Origin: Arthrobacter russicus
Lineage (GTDB): Bacteria > Actinomycetota > Actinomycetes > Actinomycetales > Micrococcaceae
Assembly: GCF_031454135.1 (NCBI RefSeq)
Contig: NZ_JAVDQF010000001.1
Location: 2,294,001-2,358,000, forward strand
Direction of reading: 5' to 3'
DNA length: 64,000 nt
Numbering within the stretch: position 1 is the stretch's first letter; each line of letters starts with the position of its first letter. Both the position numbers and the translations under genes were made by a program. Under the pieces are notes generated by a model. That model was not told the DNA's origin. It was given only the letters and a program-made list of their open reading frames with translations, and ran no database searches. Shown here piece after piece: positions 51,410 to 60,829 of this stretch.

Positions 51410-52534
51410 GTGATGGTGAGCACTGAAGCCCCCGATTCCAGCCCTGCAATTCCGCGTCCGGCGCTCCGCCGACTGCCCCGCTACGCCGCGGGAAAACCGC
51501 CGGTTCCAGTGGCCGGCGTGGCGAGTTTCAAACTTTCCTCGAATGAGAATCCGCTGCCTCCGTTGCCCGAGGTCCTCGCGGCGATCTCCGATCTCGAGTC
51601 GATCAACCGCTATCCGGATCCGACCGCGGCGCCGCTGCGCGCGGTACTGGGCGAATTCCTGGGCGTTCCAGCCGACGACATCGTCACCGGGACCGGTGGC
51701 CTGGGGGCGTTCAACCAGATTCTGGCGGCTTTCGCGGGCGCCAATGACGAGGCTGCGCCGGATGAAGTCATTTATCCGTGGCGCTCGTTCGAGGCCTATC
51801 CGATTTCGGTCGGCTTGACCGGTGCCGTGAGTGTCCAAGTGCCGCTGGCGGCGGACGGACGGCATGATTTGCCCGCGATGGCCGCAGCGATCACTGAACG
51901 GACCAAAGTCATCGTGCTCTGCACGCCGAACAATCCCACCGGCCCGGTGCTGCATACCGCTGAAGTAGTGGAATTCCTGGACCAGGTGCCGCCGCGGATC
52001 GTCGTGGTGATCGACGAGGCCTACACCGAGTTCAGCACCGACCCGGAGATGGTCCGAGGCCTGGACATGTATCGGAAGTATCCGAACGTGGTTCTGCTGC
52101 GTACATTCTCCAAGGCGTATGGATTGGCCGGCCTGCGGATCGGCTACTCGATCTCGCACCCTGGGATCACCGAGTCGCTGCGGATCGCCGCATCGCCGTT
52201 CACTGCTTCAGCAGTGGCGCAGGAAGCGGCCATCGCCTCAATCGAACTGAACGAGAAAATTATCGAAAGGGTACAAAGCCTGATCTTCGAACGGGAGCGG
52301 GTGCTGGACGGCCTGCGCGCTCTCGGTTGGCCGGTCCCGGATGCCCAGGGAAATTTCTTCTGGCTCAATTTCGGTGAGGATTCCGCCGACTTTGCGGCCG
52401 TGGCGGAAGCCGCGGGGCTTTCCGTCCGGACATTTGCCGGGGAGGGCGTCCGGGTCAGCATCGGGGAAGCAGCCGCCAACACCAGTCTCTTGGAAATCTG
52501 TGCGGGTTATACAAAGACGCCGCTTGCTTCCTAA
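51410..52534 (+). CDS. histidinol-phosphate/aromatic aminotransferase
   Basis: 374 residues, PLP fold type I. KLSSNENPLPP near the N-terminus, NRYPDPTAAPLR, CTPNNPTGPV, DEAYTEF, and the PLP lysine in RTFSKAYGLAGLRIGY. This subgroup includes HisC paralogues acting on phenylalanine or imidazole-acetol phosphate. No histidine genes are near, so an aromatic substrate is as likely. Start is GTG 51410 or ATG 51413. It precedes the oxoacid dehydrogenase operon by 130 bases. Confidence 0.85.
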   Translation: MMVSTEAPDSSPAIPRPALRRLPRYAAGKPPVPVAGVASFKLSSNENPLPPLPEVLAAISDLESINRYPDPTAAPLRAVLGEFLGVPADDIVTGTGGLGAFNQILAAFAGANDEAAPDEVIYPWRSFEAYPISVGLTGAVSVQVPLAADGRHDLPAMAAAITERTKVIVLCTPNNPTGPVLHTAEVVEFLDQVPPRIVVVIDEAYTEFSTDPEMVRGLDMYRKYPNVVLLRTFSKAYGLAGLRIGYSISHPGITESLRIAASPFTASAVAQEAAIASIELNEKIIERVQSLIFERERVLDGLRALGWPVPDAQGNFFWLNFGEDSADFAAVAEAAGLSVRTFAGEGVRVSIGEAAANTSLLEICAGYTKTPLAS

Positions 52535-52590
52535 CGCTTCACACAGCGCGGCCCGGCTTTCCGGAACGGATAGAGTAGAGGCTGGGTTGG

Positions 52591-52636
52591 GGAAATATTC
52601 CGCGCTAGTTATGTATTCCGCGGAAGGAATATTTCC
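52591..52636. promoter_or_regulatory. inverted repeat in the oxoacid dehydrogenase promoter
   Basis: GGAAATATTCC (52591-52601) and GGAATATTTCC (52626-52636) are exact complements, with a smaller palindrome TTCCGCGGAA at 52616-52625 between them. A possible TTGGGG-17-TATGTA promoter overlaps. It lies 30 bases before the E1 alpha start and looks like an operator. Confidence 0.45.
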
Positions 52637-52665
52637 ATCGCGAAGCATGGAATTGAGGTGACGCT

Positions 52666-53826
52666 GTGGCGGTTGTTGAGATGCCCGGCAATGGAGTGGA
52701 CGACGCAAGCATGGTGCAATTGCTCGCGCCGGACGGCAGCCGTGGCCAGGATCCCAGATTCGACGCATATGCCCAGGCGCTGAGTCCGGAAACCCTGCGC
52801 GGTTTCTACCGGGACATGGCATTGGCCCGCAGATTCGACCAGGAAGCCACCGCCCTGCAGCGGCAAGGCGAGTTGGCCCTCTGGGTGCCGGCGATCGGCC
52901 AGGAGGCAGCCCAAGTGGGTTCGGCCCGCGCCGGTGCCAGCCAAGACTACTTCTTCCCGACCTACCGGGAGCACGCGATCGCGATGATCCGCGGGATCGG
53001 CCCGGAGAAGCTGCTGAAGCTCTTCCGCGGCGTCTCGCACGGCGGCTGGAACCCGAAGGAACACGGATTCCACCTCTATACCCTGGTGCTCGCGGCGCAG
53101 ACCCTGCACGCCGTCGGCTATGCGATGGGCATCCAACGCGATCAGGCCAAATCGGCGCAGGCCGGTGCTGATTCCGGCAGCCAGCAGGAGCCGGCCGCGG
53201 TGATCGCCTATTTCGGCGACGGGGCGAGCTCCGAAGGCGACGTGCACGAGTCCATGGTGTTCGCGGCCTCGTTCAAAGCGCCGGTGGTGTTCTTCTGCCA
53301 GAACAACCAATGGGCGATTTCGGTGCCGTTCGAAGTCCAGTCCAAAGTCCCGCTGGCCAACCGGGCAGCCGGGTACGGGTTCCCCGGGATCCGGGTCGAC
53401 GGCAATGACGTGCTGGCGGTGCATGCGGTCACCAGTTGGGCGCTCGAACAGGCTCGCGCCGATGCCGGCCCAGTGCTGATCGAAGCCGTGACCTATCGCT
53501 TGGGTGCGCACACCACGGCGGATGATCCGACCAAATACCGGGGTAGCGCCGAAGAGCAGCTCTGGGCCGGTCGGGATCCTTTGCCCAGGCTGGAAAAGCT
53601 GCTGCGCGCCGAAGGCAGCGCCGATGACGAGTTCTTCGCGCAACTCACGGCCGACGGCGAGGCGTTGGCGACCAGCGTCCGTGCCGCGGTGCTGGCCATG
53701 GAAATGCCGGACATCCGCAGCTCGTTCGCGCATGTGTACGCGGAACAGCACCCGCTGGTGGCCGAGGAGCTGGCCTGGTGGGAACAGTACGAGGCCGGAT
53801 TCGAATCCGAAGGGGTGCAGAAGTGA
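52666..53826 (+). CDS. 2-oxoacid dehydrogenase E1 component, alpha subunit
   Basis: 386 residues. The thiamine diphosphate motif runs from GDGASSEGDVHE to NNQWAIS; YREHAIAMIRGIG and the phosphorylation-loop-like YRLGAHTTADDPTKYR are typical of branched-chain (BkdA) or acetoin/pyruvate E1 alpha. GTG start with GAGG upstream. First of three overlapping genes. Decarboxylates a 2-oxoacid and passes the acyl group to E2. Substrate choice between branched-chain acids and pyruvate cannot be settled here. Confidence 0.9.
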   Translation: MAVVEMPGNGVDDASMVQLLAPDGSRGQDPRFDAYAQALSPETLRGFYRDMALARRFDQEATALQRQGELALWVPAIGQEAAQVGSARAGASQDYFFPTYREHAIAMIRGIGPEKLLKLFRGVSHGGWNPKEHGFHLYTLVLAAQTLHAVGYAMGIQRDQAKSAQAGADSGSQQEPAAVIAYFGDGASSEGDVHESMVFAASFKAPVVFFCQNNQWAISVPFEVQSKVPLANRAAGYGFPGIRVDGNDVLAVHAVTSWALEQARADAGPVLIEAVTYRLGAHTTADDPTKYRGSAEEQLWAGRDPLPRLEKLLRAEGSADDEFFAQLTADGEALATSVRAAVLAMEMPDIRSSFAHVYAEQHPLVAEELAWWEQYEAGFESEGVQK

Positions 53827-54797
53827 GCACGCTGACCATCGCGAAGGCAATCAATGAAGGGTTGCGCCGGGTGCTCGAGGACGATCCGGACACCTTGCTC
53901 ATGGGCGAGGACATCGGCGACCTCGGCGGGGTCTACCGGGTCACCGAGGGGCTCAAAGCCGAGTTCGGCGCAGACCGGGTGGTAGACACCCCCTTGGCCG
54001 AGTCCGGCATCGTGGGCACCGCGGTCGGCCTGGCCCTGCGCGGCTACAAACCGGTGTGCGAGATCCAATTCGACGGTTTCGTCTTCCCCGGGTTCAATCA
54101 GATCACCACGCAACTGGCCAAAATCCATGCCCGCAGCGAAGGCCAGCTGAGCGCCGGAGTGGTGATCCGGATTCCCTACGGCGGTGGAATCGGGTCGATC
54201 GAACACCACTCAGAGTCGCCGGAAGCGTTGTTCGCGCACACCGCCGGTCTGCGCATCATCACGCCGTCGAACCCGCACGACGCGTACTGGATGATCCAGG
54301 AAGCGGTCGCCTGCCCGGATCCGGTGATCGTCTTCGAGCCGAAACGCCGCTATTGGCTCAAAGGCGAGGTGGACACCGGAAGCCCGGGGCGCGGCGCTTT
54401 CGAAGCCCAGGTATTGCGGGAGGGCAACGATGCCACGCTGGTCGCCTACGGGCCGCTGGTGCCGGTCGCGCTGGCCGCGGCCGAGGCGGCGGCGCAGGAC
54501 GGCGGCAGCATCGAAGTGATCGACTTGCGATCGCTTTCACCGGTCGATTTCGACACCGTGAATGCATCGGTGCAGAAAACCGGCCGGTTGTTGATCGCCC
54601 ATGAAGCGCCCACGTTCGGCGGCCTGGGCGGTGAAATCGCGGCCCGGATCAGTGAACGGTCGTTTTATTCGCTGCAATCGCCGGTGATCCGGGTGGGTGG
54701 ATTCCACCTGCCGTATCCGGTGGCCCGGGTCGAAGAGCATTATCTGCCGGACATCGATCGGGTGTTGGAAGCCTTCGACCGGGCGATGGCCTACTGA
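53823..54797 (+). CDS. 2-oxoacid dehydrogenase E1 component, beta subunit
   Basis: 324 residues: [33 protein letters not shown], the [13 protein letters not shown] segment and [20 protein letters not shown] near the cofactor site; a transketolase C-terminal domain ends the protein. GTG start overlaps the E1 alpha stop (GTGA); the longer frame upstream is rejected. Forms the alpha2-beta2 E1 heterotetramer with the previous product. Confidence 0.92.
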   Translation: MSTLTIAKAINEGLRRVLEDDPDTLLMGEDIGDLGGVYRVTEGLKAEFGADRVVDTPLAESGIVGTAVGLALRGYKPVCEIQFDGFVFPGFNQITTQLAKIHARSEGQLSAGVVIRIPYGGGIGSIEHHSESPEALFAHTAGLRIITPSNPHDAYWMIQEAVACPDPVIVFEPKRRYWLKGEVDTGSPGRGAFEAQVLREGNDATLVAYGPLVPVALAAAEAAAQDGGSIEVIDLRSLSPVDFDTVNASVQKTGRLLIAHEAPTFGGLGGEIAARISERSFYSLQSPVIRVGGFHLPYPVARVEEHYLPDIDRVLEAFDRAMAY

Positions 54798-56182
54798 TGG
54801 GGGAACAGGTGCAGACTTTCAATTTGCCGGACGTCGGGGAAGGCCTGACCGAGGCCGAGGTCGTCTCGTGGAAGGTCAAAGTGGGCGACCAGGTTTCGAT
54901 CAACGACGTCCTGGTCGAGATCGAAACCGCGAAATCGCTGGTTGAGCTGCCCTCGCCCTTCGCCGGCACAGTCAGTGCGCTGCTGGTGGCCGAAGGCCAG
55001 ACGGTCGACGTCGGCACTCCGATCATCGCGATCGGCGGCGGTGCCGGTGTCCTGCTCAGCCATCCGGAACTGGACATCGCGCCGGAGCTGATGGTTCCGG
55101 AGTCCGGGAAAATCACCTTTCCGCATACCGCTTCGGCCAGTCCGACAGCTTCGGCCGAGCCGATCGGCGGCGCGGTCGAAGCCGCACTGCCCGGGCCCCT
55201 GGTCGGCACCGGACCCAAAGCCGATGCAGTGCACCGCCGGGCCCGCCGGGGTGCCGATCCGGCCACGCCGACACCCGCTGCGACGGCCGCGCCGGAAGTG
55301 GCGGCACGAGTCGGGGCGCTGCCCCCAGCCCGACCGTTGGCAGCGCCGCCGGTGCGGAAAGCCGCGAAGGATTGGGGTCTCGATTTGGCCCTGGTGCCGG
55401 CTACCGGGAAAAGCGGCGAAGTCACCCGGAAGGACTTGGTGGATTACCGGGACCGGACCACGGTGTCGAGTGAACCGGTGGGCGCCTGGACCGGAGAAGT
55501 GGTCCGGACTCCGGTGAAAGGCGTGCGCAAGGCCACTGCGGAGGCCATGGTGCGCAGTGCCTTCAGCGCGCCGCATGTCAGCATCTTCATCGACGTGGAT
55601 GCCAGCCGCACCATGGAGTTCGTCAAGCGGCTCAAAACCAGCCGCGACTTCGAGGGGGTCAAAGTATCCCCGCTGCTGATCGTGGCGAAGGCCGTGATCT
55701 GGGCTGCCGGGCGCAATCCGAGCGTCAATGCGGCGTGGACGGATCAGGAGATCCTGCTTAAGGGATTCGTGAATCTCGGCATCGCTGCAGCCACGCCGCG
55801 TGGTTTGGTGGTGCCGAACATCAAGGATGCACAGCGGCTTTCGCTCAAAGAGCTGGCGGTCGCCCTGAGTTCCTTGGCGGAAACCGCACGGGCGGGCAAG
55901 ACCCAGCCGGCGCAGATGCAAGACGGAACCATCACGATCACCAATATCGGGGCACTGGGGCTGGATACCGGTACCCCGATCATCAATCCGGGCGAAGTCG
56001 GGATCGTGGCTTTCGGCACGGTCAAGCAGAAGCCCTGGGTGGTCGACGGCCAGGTGGTGCCACGTTGGATCACCACCCTCGGCGGGTCTTTCGACCACCG
56101 GGTGGTCGACGGCGATGTGGCAGCGAGGTTCTTGGGCGACGTGGCGGCGATCCTGGAGGAGCCGGCGCTGCTGCTGGACTGA
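54797..56182 (+). CDS. 2-oxoacid dehydrogenase E2 component (lipoamide acyltransferase)
   Basis: 461 residues: N-terminal lipoyl domain with the modified lysine in [14 protein letters not shown], an Ala/Pro-rich linker, a peripheral-subunit-binding segment ([29 protein letters not shown]), a second linker, and the acyltransferase core with the [17 protein letters not shown] active site. ATG overlaps the E1 beta stop by one base. A lipoamide dehydrogenase (E3) gene is not in the window. Confidence 0.92.
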   Translation: MGEQVQTFNLPDVGEGLTEAEVVSWKVKVGDQVSINDVLVEIETAKSLVELPSPFAGTVSALLVAEGQTVDVGTPIIAIGGGAGVLLSHPELDIAPELMVPESGKITFPHTASASPTASAEPIGGAVEAALPGPLVGTGPKADAVHRRARRGADPATPTPAATAAPEVAARVGALPPARPLAAPPVRKAAKDWGLDLALVPATGKSGEVTRKDLVDYRDRTTVSSEPVGAWTGEVVRTPVKGVRKATAEAMVRSAFSAPHVSIFIDVDASRTMEFVKRLKTSRDFEGVKVSPLLIVAKAVIWAAGRNPSVNAAWTDQEILLKGFVNLGIAAATPRGLVVPNIKDAQRLSLKELAVALSSLAETARAGKTQPAQMQDGTITITNIGALGLDTGTPIINPGEVGIVAFGTVKQKPWVVDGQVVPRWITTLGGSFDHRVVDGDVAARFLGDVAAILEEPALLLD

Positions 56183-56215
56183 ATTCGCCGGCCCTGAAAT
56201 CCGCAACTAGCCGGC

Positions 56216-57061
56216 TCAGGGCCAAGGCTCCTGGCCGGCCAGGAATTCCACGGTTTCCAGCCAAAAGGTGGTGGCGAACTTGTCATTGAACAAGCTGAAG
56301 TGTCCGATTTCGGTTTGCCGGTAACGGGCCGGGGGCAGGAAGCTGCTGGTTTTCACGGCGTTCGGGTAGTAGCCGAGCATTCTTTCGGTGGCCCGCGGGG
56401 TGGCGAACGGGTCGTCGGTGGCGGCTACCGCGGCGATTCGTGCCTCCACTGCGGCCAAGTTCCGGCGTAATTCCGGATCGCGCCGGGTGAAGTCGCGCGG
56501 ACTGTGAGCCCAGTCCAGGGCGACGCCGCGCGGCAGGTCTTCGGCAAGCCCCAGCCGCTTCCCCGGGAAATATCCGTACCGGCGGGTCAGCAGGGGCATC
56601 TTCAGGTGCCATCGGTACCAGAACCGGGCCCGGCTGCCATGACGGTAGTCGAGCCAGAAGGCGTGTTGGGCGCCGACCATCAGGATTCGGTGCAGCCCGG
56701 CTCCGTGCGGTGCCAGGCCTGCCGCGAAACCACCGAAGCTGTGCCCGACCAGGGAAGCCTTCCCGCGATCGAGGGCGTAGCCCAATGCCGCGTCCAGATC
56801 GTAGCGACCCCAATCGCTCCACGGCCCGCGCAGCATCGAAAGGTCTGCCGTCCGGGATTCGCCGATCCCGCGGTAGTCGAAGGTGATCGCCCGGTAGCCG
56901 TGCTGGCGGAGGAACTCCGCATAGCGCCGGTAATACCTGGCCAGCACGCCGGTGGCGCAGGCGATCACCACGGTTTCGGTGGCAGCAGCGCTGGGCTCGA
57001 AGACTGTGGCGGCCAGGGTTTGACCGTCGTCGGTCCGAAGTCGGAGTGGTTCGCCGGGCAT
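56216..57061 (-). CDS. alpha/beta hydrolase
   Basis: 281 residues: core strand pattern VVIACATGVLARYYRRYAEF, TFDYRGIGES, and the nucleophile elbow LVGHSFGGFA. The histidine lies late in EIGHFSLF. Soluble, no signal. Family covers esterases and lipases; substrate unknown. It converges on the E2 gene. Confidence 0.8.
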   Translation of the reverse strand: MPGEPLRLRTDDGQTLAATVFEPSAAATETVVIACATGVLARYYRRYAEFLRQHGYRAITFDYRGIGESRTADLSMLRGPWSDWGRYDLDAALGYALDRGKASLVGHSFGGFAAGLAPHGAGLHRILMVGAQHAFWLDYRHGSRARFWYRWHLKMPLLTRRYGYFPGKRLGLAEDLPRGVALDWAHSPRDFTRRDPELRRNLAAVEARIAAVAATDDPFATPRATERMLGYYPNAVKTSSFLPPARYRQTEIGHFSLFNDKFATTFWLETVEFLAGQEPWP

Positions 57062-57128
57062 GCGCCTAGCTGATCACGTGTGCCCGGCCAAGACAAGCTT
57101 CGATAATCGGACTGCGTGCCGCCGACTC

Positions 57129-57179
57129 GGGCGCAGTTGGGCCGGGTCGTACCATCTGATACCCGGCTCAACTGCGCCC
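57129..57179. repeat. palindromic element, GCAGTTG family copy 2
   Basis: 19-bp arms (57129-57147, 57161-57179) with one G-T mismatch, 13-base loop. The 43-base core GCAGTTGGGC...GCTCAACTGC has the same length and arms as the element at 12020-12084. It lies between two leftward genes, downstream of the maleylpyruvate isomerase gene. Confidence 0.7.
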
Positions 57180-57285
57180 AAGACCGGATGGCGCCGACGG
57201 AGTCGTGGTTGGGGCAGACCATCGGGCCGGCCCGGCCACGCCAGGGCGGCAGCGTGGCCGGACCGGCCCGATGGGATCTGAGTGC

Positions 57286-57945
57286 TCAGAGCCAGCGCGG
57301 CGGATCGCCTGCTCCGGCCAAAGCGCCGGCCCGGCCGCTCATCCATTGCACCTGGTCGGCCAGAGCGCCGTCCGGAATCGCGAAGACCTCGCCCCGGCTT
57401 TCCCATAGTGCCGGGATCTCGGCATGCAGGCGGCGCAGGACGGGTTCCGGAAGATCCGCGAACCGACCGCCATTGCCGAGGTCGACCGCGTGGATCCAGA
57501 CCTCCCGGCAGCGCAGCCAGACGGTTTCCGAGACCGGCAAGGTCCGGCCTTGGATGGTACGGACTTCCTCGCGCCAGCGGTCGTCCGGAAGGTCGCGCCA
57601 CTCCACGTTCAAGTGGATCGCGGCATGGTCGAAGAGATTGCGCAGCGCGATCGGGCTGAGCGTGGCGCCCAAGGCGATTTCCTCGTTCCGGGCGGAGGCC
57701 GAGGGGTACATCGGGTTTTCGACGCCGCTGGCCGCCCACTCCACCAACCGGGCGAGTGCCCGGGCGTTGTAGCCCACGTGGGCCACCAGGTGCTTCCGGG
57801 TCCAGCCGGCCAACAGCGAGTCCCTGGCCAGCTCTGCATCGGTGAGTTCATTGAGTTTCCGGGCGAAGTAGGCGGTGCCGCGCCTGGCCTGGAGCAGCCA
57901 GGCCAGAACCTCCGGATCGGTGCTCCGGTCAGTTCGCGCCGGCAT
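57286..57945 (-). CDS. mycothiol-dependent maleylpyruvate isomerase
   Basis: 219 residues, DinB-like fold. The predicted zinc ligands His52 (TRKHLVAHV), Glu148 and His152 (CREVWIHAV) keep the four-residue Glu-His spacing of the Corynebacterium enzyme. It isomerises maleylpyruvate to fumarylpyruvate. Overlaps the fumarylpyruvate hydrolase gene by 17 bases. Mycothiol dependence itself points to an actinobacterium. Confidence 0.88.
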   Translation of the reverse strand: MPARTDRSTDPEVLAWLLQARRGTAYFARKLNELTDAELARDSLLAGWTRKHLVAHVGYNARALARLVEWAASGVENPMYPSASARNEEIALGATLSPIALRNLFDHAAIHLNVEWRDLPDDRWREEVRTIQGRTLPVSETVWLRCREVWIHAVDLGNGGRFADLPEPVLRRLHAEIPALWESRGEVFAIPDGALADQVQWMSGRAGALAGAGDPPRWL

Positions 57946-58771
57946 GGTCCACGACTTTTACCGCACGGTTTTGCAGCTTGCCCAAACCGTCGATCGAGGT
58001 GCTGAGTAGATTCCCGTGGGAAAGGTACTCGGCCGGCTTCCGGGCGTGGCCCACGCCGCCCGGAGTGCCGGTGGCGATCACGTCGCCGGGCTGCAAGGTG
58101 AAGATCGTCGAGATATAGGCAACCAGCTGGGCCGGCGAGAAGACCAAATCCGACGTCGGGACCTCTTGAACCGTTCGGCCGTCCACCTGGCCACGCAGGA
58201 TGGCCCCCAACGCAAATTCATCCGGTGTGACCAGGTAGGGGCCGAACGGGGTGGAATTTTCCCAGGTTTTGCCCTGGAACCATTGCGGAGTGCGGTATTG
58301 GTAGTCGCGCATGGTGACATCGTTGAGCACCGCGTACCCGGCGATGTGATCGGCGGCTGCGGCTTCGCTGACCCGGCGGGCCGGTTTGCCGATCACCACG
58401 GCGAGCTCGGCCTCCCAATCGACCTGATCGGATTCGGCGGGCAGCTCGATGTCGTCCCGCGGGCCGATCAGGGCTTCCGGATATTTCGCGAAGAGGGTGG
58501 GGAATTCCGGCAGCTCGCGGCCCATTTCCTTGATGTGGTTCCGGTAATTCAAGCCGACGCAGACGATTTTTCCGGGGTGCGGGACCACCGGGGCCAAATC
58601 GGCTGCCGCAGCCTGATGCCGGGCGCCGTCCGCTGCCGTGGCAACCGACTGCCAGTCTGGTGCCGCGAGCAAGGCGCCGACGTCGGGCACTCCGGCGATC
58701 TCGATCAGTTCGTCGCCGCGGACGACCGCGGCCGAGGTTCCTGAGACGGTGCGGATGGTGGCCAGTTTCAC
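57929..58771 (-). CDS. fumarylpyruvate hydrolase (FAH family)
   Basis: 280 residues: KIVCVGLNYRNHIKEMG, DWEAELAVVIGKPAR (metal ligands), NDVTMRDYQ, QGKTWENSTPFGPYLVT and GTPGGVGHAR. Starts GTG 58771 with GGGGAA upstream, overlapping the dioxygenase stop; the long frame to 59704 is antisense to nothing real and is ignored. It splits fumarylpyruvate into fumarate and pyruvate, the last step of gentisate breakdown. Confidence 0.92.
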   Translation of the reverse strand: MKLATIRTVSGTSAAVVRGDELIEIAGVPDVGALLAAPDWQSVATAADGARHQAAAADLAPVVPHPGKIVCVGLNYRNHIKEMGRELPEFPTLFAKYPEALIGPRDDIELPAESDQVDWEAELAVVIGKPARRVSEAAAADHIAGYAVLNDVTMRDYQYRTPQWFQGKTWENSTPFGPYLVTPDEFALGAILRGQVDGRTVQEVPTSDLVFSPAQLVAYISTIFTLQPGDVIATGTPGGVGHARKPAEYLSHGNLLSTSIDGLGKLQNRAVKVVDHAGAN

Positions 58772-59850
58772 GGCTGTTCCCCTTCGATGAAAGTCCGGTT
58801 GAAATGAAGTTTTTCGATGATCGGCGCGTCGGAGAAGCGGAACAGATCGAGTCCGCTGCGGGCCTGGATCGACCAGGGGACCCAAGAGGGGACCACGAAC
58901 AGATCTCCGGTGGCGAGTTCCTGTTCCCGGCCGTCCAGGGTGACCGTTCCGCTGCCGTCGAAGACTTGCCAGACTGACGAACCGACCTCGCGCCGGGTCC
59001 GTGAATGGGCGCCTTCGCGGAACCGGTGGAATTCCGCGCGGAGCGTGGGCATCACATCGCCACCGGTGGTCGGGTTGCTGTACCGGATGGCAGCGTGCCC
59101 GGGCTCGATGGTCGCAGGTTGGCCTTCGTCTTCCAGCAGCAGCTGTTCGGCCAGTGCCCGGTTCGTGTACTCCCAACGGTAGGCCGCGATCGGCGAGTTG
59201 GTGCGCTCGCCCAAACCGCTCAGCGGACGCAGCCCGGGGTAGGCCCAGAGCCGTTCGGCCCGGGACGTGGGCGGCGTGGCCTCGTCGGTGACCCGCTCCG
59301 AGCCGAACTCGAAGAAGCTGGTGTCCGAGTAGTGCACGAACGGGATGTCCAGGCCATCGATCCAGGCCATCGGGGCGTCGGATTCGTTGTAGTGGCCGTG
59401 GAAATTCCAACCCGGAGTGAGCAGGAAATCGCCGCGGCGCATCGCCACCGGATCCCCATTGACCACGGTCCAGACGCCTTCGCCCTCGATGATGAAGCGG
59501 AAGGCATTTTGCGAATGCCGGTGTTCCGGCGCGGTTTCGCGTGGCCCCAGATACTGGATCGCAGCCCACAGGGTTGCCGAAACATAGGGTGCGCCGCCCA
59601 GCCCGGGATTGGCCAACGCGATCGCGCGCCGTTCCCCGCCGCGGCCCACCGGAACCAGATCTCCGGAACGTTGCGCCAGCGGGTAGAGCGTATTCCAGCG
59701 CCACACGTGCGGCACGGCCTTCGGTGCCGGCGACTCCGGCATCAAGTCGGAAAGCTGGGTCCAGAGCGGGTTCAGGTTTTCGGTGGCGAAGTCACGGTAG
59801 AGCTGCTCGAGCTCCGGTTCCGGAGGGCCATCGGTGATATCGCTGTGCAT
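58768..59850 (-). CDS. gentisate 1,2-dioxygenase
   Basis: 360 residues, bicupin. The N-terminal cupin has iron ligands His110 and His112 (APEHRHSQNAFRFI) and His151 (TPGWNFHGH); the C-terminal cupin (GTVTLDGREQELATGDLFVVPSW) lacks the histidine set, as is usual. It opens the ring of gentisate to maleylpyruvate. AGGAG ribosome site. First gene of the leftward three-gene operon. Confidence 0.92.
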   Translation of the reverse strand: MHSDITDGPPEPELEQLYRDFATENLNPLWTQLSDLMPESPAPKAVPHVWRWNTLYPLAQRSGDLVPVGRGGERRAIALANPGLGGAPYVSATLWAAIQYLGPRETAPEHRHSQNAFRFIIEGEGVWTVVNGDPVAMRRGDFLLTPGWNFHGHYNESDAPMAWIDGLDIPFVHYSDTSFFEFGSERVTDEATPPTSRAERLWAYPGLRPLSGLGERTNSPIAAYRWEYTNRALAEQLLLEDEGQPATIEPGHAAIRYSNPTTGGDVMPTLRAEFHRFREGAHSRTRREVGSSVWQVFDGSGTVTLDGREQELATGDLFVVPSWVPWSIQARSGLDLFRFSDAPIIEKLHFNRTFIEGEQP

Positions 59851-59915
59851 GCTCGCTCCTGTCGGATCAGATCAGGTTGCGAGCCTAACCAGGTGGCGCG
59901 AGCCGGCACGAGAAA

Positions 59916-59932
59916 ATTCTTCAGAGAAGAAT
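59916..59932. promoter_or_regulatory. candidate IclR operator 1
   Basis: ATTCTTCAGAGAAGAAT, a 17-base palindrome 66 bases before the gentisate dioxygenase start and directly at the iclR stop. 15 of 17 bases match the site at 60722-60738. Confidence 0.55.
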
Positions 59933-60730
59933 CTAGCTGGTCGGTTGGGCGATGTCCCGATCGATGTCCTGCCGGCAGAGCCGGATCAACTCCAGGCTGC
60001 GCTTGTCCAGGAGCGCTGCGAACCGGGTGGTCGGGCTGGCCACCGCGAATGCGGCGACGGCTTCGCCCGAGCAGTTGTGCAGTGCCGTGCCGACGGCGGA
60101 GACCCCGGCTTCGGTGCTGTCCCGGTTCAAGGCATAACCGGTGGTCCGGACGGTCGCCAATTCGGCGCGCAGCGAGTTGAAGGATTTCTCATCGAGCAGG
60201 TCCCCGGACAGGGCGGCGCTTTTGGAGCGGTAGAGCTGGATCAACGAGACGTCCGGGAGTTCGGCCAGGAGTGCTTTGCCCCCGGAGGTGTCCCGGGCTT
60301 CGAAGGCGGTGCCCTGCCGGTCGCCGACCCGCAGGAAAGTATCGGATTCCACGGTCGAAAGGAACCGGACTTTGCTGCCTACTCGGATCATCAGATTCAC
60401 GGTTTCGCCGAGTCGGCTGGACAGCAGTTCCAGATGCGGTTGGGCCAGGGCTCGCAGGTCTTTGGCCCACTGCATCCCGGCGGGGGCGAGTCCGATGGCG
60501 GGCCCGGGCTGGTAGTGGCGGGATTCGTCCTGCACGGCGAATCCGCGATAGACCAGCATGGCCATCAGGCGGTGTGCCGTGGAGGGTGCGATGCCGAGCT
60601 CCACCGCGGCGTCCTTGAGCCGGATCTGCCCCACGTCCCGGAGCAATTGCATCAGCCGCAGCGCATTGTCCACGGACTCCAGCGCGTAGCTCGGTTTTCG
60701 GGGCAGATTTCCCGGCTGTTTATTCTGCAT
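59933..60730 (-). CDS. IclR-family transcriptional regulator of the gentisate cluster
   Basis: 265 residues: winged helix (IRLKDAAVELGIAPSTAHRLMAMLVYRGF) and an IclR effector domain (GETVNLMIRVGSKVRFLSTVES, GGKALLAELPD, TTGYALNRDSTEAGVSAVG). Start taken as ATG 60730; an in-frame ATG at 60775 would add 15 residues. No clear ribosome site at either. It lies between the catabolic operon and the divergent transporter gene and probably governs both through the two palindromes. Confidence 0.87.
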   Translation of the reverse strand: MQNKQPGNLPRKPSYALESVDNALRLMQLLRDVGQIRLKDAAVELGIAPSTAHRLMAMLVYRGFAVQDESRHYQPGPAIGLAPAGMQWAKDLRALAQPHLELLSSRLGETVNLMIRVGSKVRFLSTVESDTFLRVGDRQGTAFEARDTSGGKALLAELPDVSLIQLYRSKSAALSGDLLDEKSFNSLRAELATVRTTGYALNRDSTEAGVSAVGTALHNCSGEAVAAFAVASPTTRFAALLDKRSLELIRLCRQDIDRDIAQPTS

Positions 60731-60738
60731 AGAAGAAT
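60722..60738. promoter_or_regulatory. candidate IclR operator 2
   Basis: ATTCTGCATAGAAGAAT spans the iclR start codon and lies about 92 bases before the divergent transporter gene. Binding here could repress iclR itself and affect the transporter. Confidence 0.55.
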
Positions 60739-60829
60739 TATATTGATCGAAGTCAAGCGGAACAGGAAGTGTCATGGGATTACCCGGACTATGCCGGGTC
60801 CCGGTCAGTACGGTCAATGAGGACACGAT

